64,000 nucleotides of DNA from Helicobacter canis (lineage in GTDB: Bacteria > Campylobacterota > Campylobacteria > Campylobacterales > Helicobacteraceae): NCBI RefSeq assembly GCF_900451095.1, contig NZ_UGHV01000001.1:124001-188000 (forward strand), in the 5' to 3' direction. The notes beneath the pieces are model-generated. The model ran no database searches, was not told the origin of the DNA, and saw nothing but the letters and a program-made list of their open reading frames with translations. Position 1 is the first letter of the stretch. Each line of letters opens with the position of its first letter. Made by a program: the position numbers and the translations under genes. Positions 57,472-64,000 of this stretch are shown here, piece after piece.

Positions 57472-58197
57472 ATGAAAAAGCCCACACATAGCACAAACTC
57501 ATCACCACGCAAATCGCCACATAGGAAAATCGCGGATTTTGCGATGATAGGCAGTAGCAGCGCGCTTGTGCTAGTCGCTCTGCTAGGCTGCGATAATCCT
57601 AGAGAGCAAGACTTTGTATCAAGCAATCAAACATCAAATAGCCAAACCCCAAGCCAAGCCATCAAGCAAGGGGCGTTTGTCATCGTAGAAGAGCAGCTAG
57701 ATGGCAGCTACAAAGTCCTAGAAGAATACCCAAGTGCCACCACGCGCGTGGTCGTGCGCGACAAATCTGGAACAGAGCGGATTCTAAGCGATGAGGAAGT
57801 CGATGAGCTTATCAAAAAAGAAGCCGCACGCGTGGAGAATGGCACAAGCGAGCTACTAGCCCCAGCAGCAGGGGGTGCAGGTGAGCAAAGTGGCAGCGGA
57901 GGGCTAGGGCTAGGAGGCGCGATCCTAGCAAGCGCAGCAGGCGCACTGCTAGGAAGCTACATCGGCAACAAGCTTTTTAACAACCCAAACTACCAGCAAA
58001 ACAAGCAGCGCAACTACAAATCCCCCCAAGCCTATGAGCGCAGCGCAAATAACTTCAAGCAAGGTGCTACAAACTCCCCAAGAGCAGGGGCTACGCCAAG
58101 TAATGCAAAAGGTGGATTCTACCAAAACAACGCCGCCCAAAACACCGCCAAAGGCGCGACAAGCCCAAGAAGCACGCAAAGTGGCTTTGGCAGCTAG
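57472..58197 (+). CDS. UPF0323 family lipoprotein
   Basis: 241 residues. A basic N-terminus and hydrophobic helix end at LLGC (lipobox, about C41). A domain follows with GAFVIVEEQLDGSYKVLEEYPSATTRVVV, a glycine-rich hydrophobic segment (GLGLGGAILASAAGALLGSYIG), then an Asn/Gln-rich tail. This is the layout of H. pylori HP0232. Two ATGs are adjacent; 57472 has better spacing from AAGGAG at 57461-57466. Function unknown. It is separated from dsbK by 34 nt. Confidence 0.85.
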   Translation: MKKPTHSTNSSPRKSPHRKIADFAMIGSSSALVLVALLGCDNPREQDFVSSNQTSNSQTPSQAIKQGAFVIVEEQLDGSYKVLEEYPSATTRVVVRDKSGTERILSDEEVDELIKKEAARVENGTSELLAPAAGGAGEQSGSGGLGLGGAILASAAGALLGSYIGNKLFNNPNYQQNKQRNYKSPQAYERSANNFKQGATNSPRAGATPSNAKGGFYQNNAAQNTAKGATSPRSTQSGFGS

Positions 58198-58261
58198 CAA
58201 GCCGCTAGAATCCAGCAATCGCAATAGTAAGTAATCGCAATAGTAAAGGAGAGTAGAATTT

Positions 58262-59038
58262 ATGCTGCAATGCTTTGTCATAAACCTTGCCCGCTCCCTT
58301 GATCGCAGGGCAAGTATGGAGGCACATATCGCCGAGCTTTTTGCCAAAGAGCCGCATTTGCAAGAAAAGCTTAATTTCACATTTTTCCAAGCTATAACGC
58401 CTAAAGACATTAGAGAAAGTGGCTTTATCACGCGGTATTGTCCATTTTGGGCTGGGGTATATAAGGCTAGGGCGGTGCGAGAGACAGAGCTAGCGTGCTT
58501 TGCCTCACACTACGCGCTGTGGCAAAAATGCGTAGAGCTAGGAGAAGGGATCATCGTGCTAGAAGATGATATACGCTTTTGCGCTGGCTTTGGGGAAGGT
58601 GTGCTCTCAATCGCGCAAAGCCCCTATGAGTATGTCCGCCTAGCGTGGCGGACTTGGCATACAATGTATCTTATCCAAGAGCGTTTCGCCCTAGCTCCTA
58701 AGCTTATACTAGGGGCTTCTGGCTACTACATCTCCCCAAGTGGCGCGGCAAAGCTCATCAAAAGCGCGGAGAAAATCTTTGTCGCGGTGGATTATTATAT
58801 GAGCTTTTCTTACTTGCATAATGTCGCTGAAATGCTCTACCTCCCGCATATCGCAGAGATTAGCGAGCTAGATGAGCGATCCACCATAGGCAAGCCAGAG
58901 CACCAGCCAAAGGATAAGGGCTTCTACTATCGCTTCGTGCTGCTGCGCGAGCTGCATAGACTCTACCGCGATGTGCGTATGCGGCTCTTTGCCCAAAAAT
59001 CTTTGCGTGCGTGCAAGCTCCTTGCCAAAGGGCAGTAG
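58262..59038 (+). CDS. Glycosyltransferase family 25 (LPS biosynthesis)
   Basis: 258 residues. GT25 signature: CFVINLARSLDRRASMEAHI at the start, then GELACFASHYALWQ-like ELACFASHYALWQKCVE, and the DxD region IIVLEDDIRF. GT25 enzymes transfer sugars, often galactose, onto LPS core or O-chains. A later block, GASGYYISPSGAAKLI, is family-typical. The acetyltransferase gene starts 2 nt after the stop, so both likely act on surface glycans. AAAGGAG precedes the ATG. Confidence 0.85.
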   Translation: MLQCFVINLARSLDRRASMEAHIAELFAKEPHLQEKLNFTFFQAITPKDIRESGFITRYCPFWAGVYKARAVRETELACFASHYALWQKCVELGEGIIVLEDDIRFCAGFGEGVLSIAQSPYEYVRLAWRTWHTMYLIQERFALAPKLILGASGYYISPSGAAKLIKSAEKIFVAVDYYMSFSYLHNVAEMLYLPHIAEISELDERSTIGKPEHQPKDKGFYYRFVLLRELHRLYRDVRMRLFAQKSLRACKLLAKGQ

Positions 59039-59040
59039 CA

Positions 59041-59622
59041 GTGCGAGAAGTAAATGGCGCGCTGATCCACTCAAGCAGCATAATCGATGAAGATGTAGCA
59101 ATCGGCGCAGGCAGCAAGATCTGGCATTTTTGTCATATTTTGCGCGGCAGCGTGATAGGGCGTGATTGTGTCATCGGGCAGGGGTGCTGTATCGGCGCAA
59201 ATGTCTCTATCGGCAGTGGCTGTAAAATCCAAAATAATGTCAGTATTTATGAAGGCGTGCGGCTGTGCGATGAAGTCTTTGTGGGTCCAAGTGTAGTATT
59301 TACCAATGTTTTGACCCCACGCGCTTTCATCAATCGCAAGAGTGAGTTTCTCCCCACACTCTTGCACAAAGGCTGCTCTATCGGCGCAAATGCCACGATA
59401 CTTTGCGGCATAGAAATAGGCGAGTTTGCACTCATTGGTGCAGGGAGTGTGGTGCTAGAATCTGTGCCAAGCTACGCGCTTATGGTGGGCAACCCTGCTA
59501 GGCTTATCGGCTTTGTGGATAGATCTGGGGCTAGGCTTAGGTTTGATGAGGGGGGCTTTGCTAGGAGCATTTATGATGGGAGAGGGTATATATTAGAAAA
59601 TGGTGTCGTGCGTGAAGTCTAA
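59041..59622 (+). CDS. Hexapeptide-repeat N-acetyltransferase (WlbB/WbpD-like)
   Basis: 193 residues from a GTG start 2 nt after the GT25 stop. Left-handed beta-helix repeats are plain (IDEDVAIGAGSKIWHFCHI, VIGRDCVIGQGCCIGANVSIGSGCKIQNNVSIYEGV). The WlbB/WbpD family hallmark is FVGPSVVFTNVLTPRAFINRKSEF. It would acetylate an amino sugar nucleotide. The following nucleotide-sugar dehydrogenase fits a path to acetylated aminouronic sugars, though a repeat field separates the genes. Confidence 0.8.
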   Translation: MREVNGALIHSSSIIDEDVAIGAGSKIWHFCHILRGSVIGRDCVIGQGCCIGANVSIGSGCKIQNNVSIYEGVRLCDEVFVGPSVVFTNVLTPRAFINRKSEFLPTLLHKGCSIGANATILCGIEIGEFALIGAGSVVLESVPSYALMVGNPARLIGFVDRSGARLRFDEGGFARSIYDGRGYILENGVVREV

Positions 59623-59629
59623 AAAAAGG

Positions 59630-60535
59630 GATTGGGTTTTGGGTAATCATAGCGGCGATTTTGTGGATTTTAGGACAACCGCAGACTCTTGCTCTGCCCT
59701 AAAATCCACAAAAAGCACCACTAGCACCACCGCAAAGCGAAGCTTCTTTAGAAAACAAGCGACAGCGGTGCAAGGCGGGGGCACGCAAGCAGGTTTCTTT
59801 AGAATTCCTAGAATCCTAGAAGAAGAAAAACAAGCTGAAAATAAAAAAACTACCGATATTCAAAAAGTGGATTCTAGCAAGCAAGCTCATTTTCTGTCAT
59901 TGCGAGCTTTGCGAGGCAAAGCGTGGCAATCCATACAAACAAAGACACAATCCCTAGAATCCACTTTTGATAATCCCACCACCGCAAAAACGCACAAAGT
60001 GGATTCTAGGATTTTTCATAACACCGCTATTTTTGCTACCGCAAAAAAAATGGATTGCCACGATTTTGCTAACGCAAAATCTCGCAATGACGGAAATCGT
60101 GTTTTTGATACCACGCCGCAAGATGAAAAAACAGAAATCGTGTTTGATAAAAAGCCGCAGGCGGAAGGATTTTCTAAAGAAACATCGGCTAACGCCGAGC
60201 GGTATCCCTTGTTTTCAAGGCGTGGGCGAAGGGATTTACCTTGAGTGGTAATGAGCAAGCCCCCGCCGCAGAATCCACCAAAACAAGCGAAGCGGTCGGT
60301 GATAGCCGATGTTTCTTTAGTAAAAGCGCGCAAAACAAGCAAAGCGGTGCGAGCGTGAGCTCGCAGGTTTCTTTAGAAAAGCCAACGCCCAACAAACCAA
60401 GTCGCAGGCGGAAGGATTTTGCGATGATTTTGGGGGTTTTCAAGGCGGGGGCGAAGGGATTTACCTTGAGTGGTAATGAGCAAGCCCACGCCGCAGAATC
60501 CCTCAAAAGCACTCAAAAGCCAACGCCCCGCACCA
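59630..60535. repeat. Repeat field before and into the nucleotide-sugar dehydrogenase gene
   Basis: Forward boxes at about 59866 and 59996, reverse at 59957. Palindromic modules at 59897-59934 (GCTTTGC/GCAAAGC) and 60052-60094 (GATTTTG/CAAAATC). An ACAGCGGTGCAAGGCGGGGG unit at 59762 also occurs in waaC (34488). AAGGGATTTACCTTGAGTGG occurs twice (60229, 60452). GCAGGCGGAAGGATTTT occurs twice (60158, 60404). A 215-codon open frame (59600-60244) consists only of these modules and is not called as a gene. Confidence 0.8.
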
Positions 60536-61761
60536 TAGCCATCATCGGTCTTGGCTATGTGGGGCTACCCCTAGCCCTAACCTTTGGCAGACAATACCCC
60601 ACCATAGGCTTTGATATAAACCCTACACGCATAAACGAGCTACAACAAAAGCTAGATTCTAGCGGTGAATGCACTTTGCAAGACTTCTTGCAAGCCCCTT
60701 TAGCACACTTTAGCAATGATCCAAAGCACCTAGCACAAGCCACTATCTATCTCATCGCCGTCCCCACGCCTATCACCCACGATAAGCTCCCAGATCTCTC
60801 CTACCTGCAAAGCGCGTGCGAGCTTGTAGGCTCTGTGCTAAAGGTGGGGGATATTGTCGTGTTTGAATCCACCACCTACCCCACTTGCACGCGCACCTTT
60901 TGTGTGCCGCTGCTAGAATCCACTAGCGATTTAGAGCTTAATCGCGACTTTTTTGTGGGCTACTCGCCAGAGCGTATCAATCCAGCCGATAAAGCGCACC
61001 GCCTAAGCCAAGTGGTGAAAATCACTTCAGGCTCCACTCCAGAATCTGCTGCCATAATCGACAAGCTCTATGCGAGCGTGATCCCTGCTGGCACGCATTG
61101 TGTCTCTAGTATCGAGGTAGCCGAAGCGAGCAAAGCCTTAGAAAACGCCCAGCGCGACATCAATATCGCCTTTATGAATGAAGCGTATATGCTCTTTGAT
61201 ACACTTGGGCTTGATATGGCAGAGATCTTGCAAGCAGCACGCAGCAAGTGGAATTTCCTGCCGTTTTATCCCGGGCTTGTGGGGGGGCATTGCATTAGTG
61301 TCGATCCTTACTACCTCTCCTATATCGCCGAGCTTAAGGGCTTTGCCCCGCAGATTATCACAAGCAGCAGGCAGACTAATGAAGCGATGCCGCGCTTCAT
61401 CGCTAGCAAGTTTGTCAAGCAGCTAGAATCCTCTGGGATTGAGCTGCAAGGTGCTAGGGTGCTTGTCGTGGGCTTTGCCTTTAAAAAAGATTGCAAAGAT
61501 ATGCGCAATACCTTAGTGCCAAATTTATGCGATGAGCTAGGGGCATTGGGCTTAGAAGTAGAAGTGATAGACTCTCTTATAGACAAAGAGCAAGCAAGGC
61601 TAGAGTATGGCATTAGCGTGCTAGAATCTAGCCAGCTTCTAGCACATAGCTATGATGGCGTGCTGTGCAATGTGATCCATAGCTGCGATAGCGCGATAGA
61701 TTTTCAACGCTTTTGCAAAATCAACGGAGTCTTTATGTCTATCTCCCTTGACAAGGCATAA
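60424..61761 (+). CDS. Nucleotide-sugar dehydrogenase (TviB/WbpO-like)
   Basis: 445 residues from the ATG at 60424. The conserved part starts at residue 35 (RTIAIIGLGYVGLPLAL, NAD site), then TPITHDKLPDLSY, VVFESTTYPTCT, FVGYSPERINPADK and the active-site Cys in GGHCISVDPYYLS. It oxidises the C6 of a UDP-HexNAc to the uronic acid. The first 34 residues and the start signal (AAGGA at 60412-60416, 7 nt before the ATG) come from repeat modules. The frame stays open upstream to a TTG at 60241. The original start codon is not evident. Confidence 0.85.
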   Translation: MILGVFKAGAKGFTLSGNEQAHAAESLKSTQKPTPRTIAIIGLGYVGLPLALTFGRQYPTIGFDINPTRINELQQKLDSSGECTLQDFLQAPLAHFSNDPKHLAQATIYLIAVPTPITHDKLPDLSYLQSACELVGSVLKVGDIVVFESTTYPTCTRTFCVPLLESTSDLELNRDFFVGYSPERINPADKAHRLSQVVKITSGSTPESAAIIDKLYASVIPAGTHCVSSIEVAEASKALENAQRDINIAFMNEAYMLFDTLGLDMAEILQAARSKWNFLPFYPGLVGGHCISVDPYYLSYIAELKGFAPQIITSSRQTNEAMPRFIASKFVKQLESSGIELQGARVLVVGFAFKKDCKDMRNTLVPNLCDELGALGLEVEVIDSLIDKEQARLEYGISVLESSQLLAHSYDGVLCNVIHSCDSAIDFQRFCKINGVFMSISLDKA

Positions 61762-61796
61762 GTTTTTCCATAAAATACGCGTTTTACTTCACGCAT

Positions 61797-61871
61797 TCCG
61801 GATTAGCTCAGCGGTAGAGTAGGCGGCTGTTAACCGCTTGGTCGCAGGTTCGAATCCTGCATCCGGAGCCA
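61797..61871 (+). tRNA. tRNA-Asn (GTT)
   Basis: 75 nt with encoded CCA. Acceptor TCCGGAT/ATCCGGA, anticodon loop CTGTTAA (anticodon GTT), T-arm GCAGGTTCGAATCCTGC. It stands alone between the dehydrogenase gene and the NDH-2-like gene. Confidence 0.96.
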
Positions 61872-61953
61872 CTTCTTTCTATTTATTCTACTCGTTTAAG
61901 TAATTTATGATACATTTATGCAACTTAGATTTCTACTTACACAAGGACATACT

Positions 61954-63231
61954 ATGAAAAGTAACGCCCCACATATCATAATACTAGGTGCTGGATATGC
62001 AAGCCTTGCTTGTATTGCTAATTTGCCAAAATCTATCTACAACACTGCGCGATGGACGCTTATCACAAAAGAGTCTGCACATTATGAAAGTGTCTTGCTG
62101 CACGAAGTAGTAAGTGGCTATAAAGATAGAGAAATTTTGCACCCCTTGCAAGATATTATCCCCAAAGACATAGCGATCGTGCAAGATTGCGTGCAGACAA
62201 TCAACGCAAGCGATAAAAGTATCATTTGCGATAATGGCACATACCACTATGATGTGCTAGTCATTGGGCTAGGGTTTGCTAGCGATAGCTTTGGCATAAA
62301 GGGTGTGAGTGAGTATGCTCTGCCACTTACTAGCTACCACCAAGCCAAAGCAATCCGCACTAGGATAGAAGAAAATCTTCACGCCTATATACGCACTAAT
62401 GATGAGCGGTATCTGCGCTTTGTGGTGTGTGGTGGGGGATTTAGCGGGTGTGAGCTTGTGGCGACACTTGCCCAAGAGATCCCACGCCAAGCCAAAAAGC
62501 TAGGGATACAAAAGGCGATAGAATGCGTGTGTATAGAAGCCCTAGATACAGTGCTGCCGATGTTTGCGTCCAAGCTAGCCCAAAAGGGGCGTAAATATTT
62601 AGAGAAGCTAGGGGTCAATGTGCGCACCTCTAGCAAGATCTTATCCGTGCAAGAAAATGGCGTGCAAATCGCACTCCCTAGCACAAATCAAGAACAAAAA
62701 GAGCCACAAACAGAGCTAATCGAGTCATTTTGCGTGATATGGACCGCGGGCGTGCAGGGCAATCTTGTCATCGCTAATTCCTTTGCCACGCCAAAATCTA
62801 AGCTTGTAATCACCCCTTACCTCCACCCCAAATCTCTCTCCACAGAAGAAGCCCCAGAATCTAGCACGCCTATTGATATGGATTCTATCTTTGTGCTTGG
62901 GGATTGCGGGGCATTGCTTGATGAAAAGACCCAGCGGTTCTATCCGCCTACTGCCCAGCTAGCCCAGCAGCAAGGGATCTATCTAGCAAGCATTTTGCCA
63001 GCATATCTACAACAATACGCTGCCAAAGACTCTGCTAAAGTGGATTCTAGCAGGCACGCTAGCGAGCAAATCCCGCCCTTTGCCTATGAGCCACAAGGCA
63101 CGATCTGCTCACTTGGCTCTTGCTATGGTATAGGAGAAATCGCGGGCAAAAGCTTCTCTGGGTTTATTGCCATAGCACTCAAACGCGCCGTAGAGTGGCG
63201 TTGGCGTAGGAGTATCCGCAAAAGGCGTTAG
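61954..63231 (+). CDS. NAD(P)H dehydrogenase, NDH-2-like flavoprotein
   Basis: 425 residues. Two Rossmann folds: FAD site IIILGAGYASLACIANL (about 8-24) and NAD site RFVVCGGGFSGCELVATLA (about 155-173). Family blocks are YHYDVLVIGLG, VIWTAGVQGN and FVLGDCGALLDEKTQRFYPPTAQLAQQQG. NDH-2-type enzymes pass electrons from NADH to quinone at the inner face of the membrane; the C-terminal basic helix (RAVEWRWRRSIRKRR) could bind the membrane. One box copy is read as KVDSSR in a surface segment. AAGGA precedes the ATG at 61954. Confidence 0.8.
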   Translation: MKSNAPHIIILGAGYASLACIANLPKSIYNTARWTLITKESAHYESVLLHEVVSGYKDREILHPLQDIIPKDIAIVQDCVQTINASDKSIICDNGTYHYDVLVIGLGFASDSFGIKGVSEYALPLTSYHQAKAIRTRIEENLHAYIRTNDERYLRFVVCGGGFSGCELVATLAQEIPRQAKKLGIQKAIECVCIEALDTVLPMFASKLAQKGRKYLEKLGVNVRTSSKILSVQENGVQIALPSTNQEQKEPQTELIESFCVIWTAGVQGNLVIANSFATPKSKLVITPYLHPKSLSTEEAPESSTPIDMDSIFVLGDCGALLDEKTQRFYPPTAQLAQQQGIYLASILPAYLQQYAAKDSAKVDSSRHASEQIPPFAYEPQGTICSLGSCYGIGEIAGKSFSGFIAIALKRAVEWRWRRSIRKRR

Positions 63232-63340
63232 TCAATCTAGCGCACGATGTGGCAATGCGCCTATACATATCGCTTAGATCTTAAGGCTAGGTTGGCTTAT
63301 AAGTGGGGGGAATCAAGTTTTAGAGAAGTGGGGGTGATTG

Positions 63341-63364
63341 ATCCTACCGCTTGCGCGATAGGAT
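63341..63364. terminator. Hairpin between the NDH-2-like gene and rplT (convergent)
   Basis: In minus-strand reading ATCCTATCGC and GCGGTAGGAT form a 10-bp stem (one G-T wobble) with GCAA loop, 8 nt after the rplT stop. A terminator is likely from position; no long T-run follows. Nothing else is seen in the 141-nt gap. Confidence 0.55.
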
Positions 63365-63372
63365 TCTTAAGA

Positions 63373-63723
63373 TTATAGGGCGGCTTTTGCCTGCTGGACA
63401 ATCGCGCCAAATGCTTGGGGATCATTCATCGCCATATCAGCCAAGATCTTTCTGTCAAGCTCGATATTTGCGCGCTTTAGCCCATAGATAAACTTAGAGT
63501 AGCTTATATCATTGATTCTACACGCTGCATTTATGCGCACAATCCATAAGCTTCTAAAATCTCGTTTTTTCTGCTTCCTATCTCGAAACGCATAGCACAA
63601 ACTTCGCTCTAATTGCTCCTTTGCCTTGCGGAAATGCTTCCTGCGCCCGCTGTAAAATCCACGGGCTAGCTTTAGGACTTTTTTGTGTCTTCTGCGTCTG
63701 ACAACGCCTGTTTTAACTCTCAT
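63373..63723 (-). CDS. rplT: Ribosomal protein L20
   Basis: 116 residues; binds 23S rRNA and is needed early in 50S assembly. Typical basic start [20 protein letters not shown], then [20 protein letters not shown] and [13 protein letters not shown]. The gap to rpmI is 69 nt. In most bacteria, including H. pylori as I recall it, infC-rpmI-rplT are contiguous; here they are 16 kb from infC and inverted. Confidence 0.97.
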   Translation of the reverse strand: MRVKTGVVRRRRHKKVLKLARGFYSGRRKHFRKAKEQLERSLCYAFRDRKQKKRDFRSLWIVRINAACRINDISYSKFIYGLKRANIELDRKILADMAMNDPQAFGAIVQQAKAAL

Positions 63724-63792
63724 TTTCTCTCCTTGACCTAGTATGTAGGTGTAGCTCTTGCTAATCTTTCCCTAAAATAGGGGGACTTCAAC

Positions 63793-63987
63793 TTATGCTT
63801 GGCACAAAAGACTCTTCACAGAATCCATATTTGCACTATGCACGAAATGCGGGGATTTTAGCCGTGCTTTACGCTTTGGCGATTTCTTTGTCAAGATATG
63901 ACTGCGAAACGCCGACCCACGCTTGATAAGGTTTTTCTTACACTTAAAGCGTTTGGCTGCCCCACGATTTGTTTTCATCTTTGGCAT
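63793..63987 (-). CDS. rpmI: Ribosomal protein L35
   Basis: 64 residues, small and very basic: [15 protein letters not shown] at the start, [19 protein letters not shown] in the middle, the family pattern. AAAGGAG precedes the ATG near the window edge. It heads the rpmI-rplT pair. The next gene upstream on the minus strand is outside the window. Confidence 0.96.
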   Translation of the reverse strand: MPKMKTNRGAAKRFKCKKNLIKRGSAFRSHILTKKSPKRKARLKSPHFVHSANMDSVKSLLCQA

Positions 63988-64000
63988 TGTCGTCTCCTTT

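Noticed and set aside
59600-60244. A 215-codon open frame downstream of the acetyltransferase gene
   Set aside because: It starts inside the acetyltransferase gene and consists only of repeat modules seen elsewhere. There is no conserved domain, signal peptide or ribosome site of its own.

Overview
The window looks like chromosome of a Helicobacter species (Campylobacterota), probably an enterohepatic-type lineage. Support comes from gene content (UPF0323 lipoprotein, DsbK-like oxidase, FliO, FlgR, many small beta-barrel outer membrane proteins, futalosine-pathway MqnD), from H. pylori-like gene order (nth - fliN - fliO - tonB-like - pyrC; dsbK - UPF0323), and from a Campylobacter jejuni-like type II-C CRISPR system. 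Coding density is high. The gaps are unusual because most are packed with repeated modules.

Layout. 1-6956: msrB end, OMP, arsB, ahpC with a palindromic operator, a YciI-dedA-pyrF-panC operon and a porin-like OMP. 7037-13932: an efflux operon (TolC, two OMPs, HlyD, two ABC-2 permeases). 13990-22898: dusB, a repeat-invaded OMP gene, gatA, guaB, a MnmD-like methyltransferase, then galU and mqnD on the minus strand. 22923-23101: tRNA-fMet and tRNA-Gln. 23545-29252: the CRISPR locus (frameshifted cas9, cas1, cas2, tracrRNA, tiny array holding a protein gene). 29318-33674: nth, CheX-like, fliN, fliO, tonB-like, pyrC. 33678-44612: a heptosyltransferase with a roughly 380-residue repeat insertion, htrA, ruvB, panB, three OMPs, a second repeat-filled secreted protein, flgR. 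44734-51446: thrS-infC, copA, aroB. 52051-63987: Tat-dependent oxidoreductase, RCK protein, lipoproteins, dsbK, surface-sugar genes, tRNA-Asn, NDH-2-like protein, rplT and rpmI.

Two things stand out. First, cas9 is broken in the HNH domain exactly at an ACCC tetranucleotide tract. Removing one 4-nt unit restores the frame and gives the same spacing as C. jejuni Cas9 (recalled from memory), so phase variation or a slippage lesion is likely. The array has one normal spacer and then a 77-codon gene between two repeats.

Second, a 15-nt box, AAAAGTGGATTCTAG (core GATTCTAG), occurs dozens of times on both strands, in gaps and inside genes. It also bounds larger palindromic modules that have been inserted in frame into at least three protein genes. 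This resembles Rickettsia palindromic elements in behaviour and DNA-uptake sequences in distribution. Both readings are inference from this window alone.
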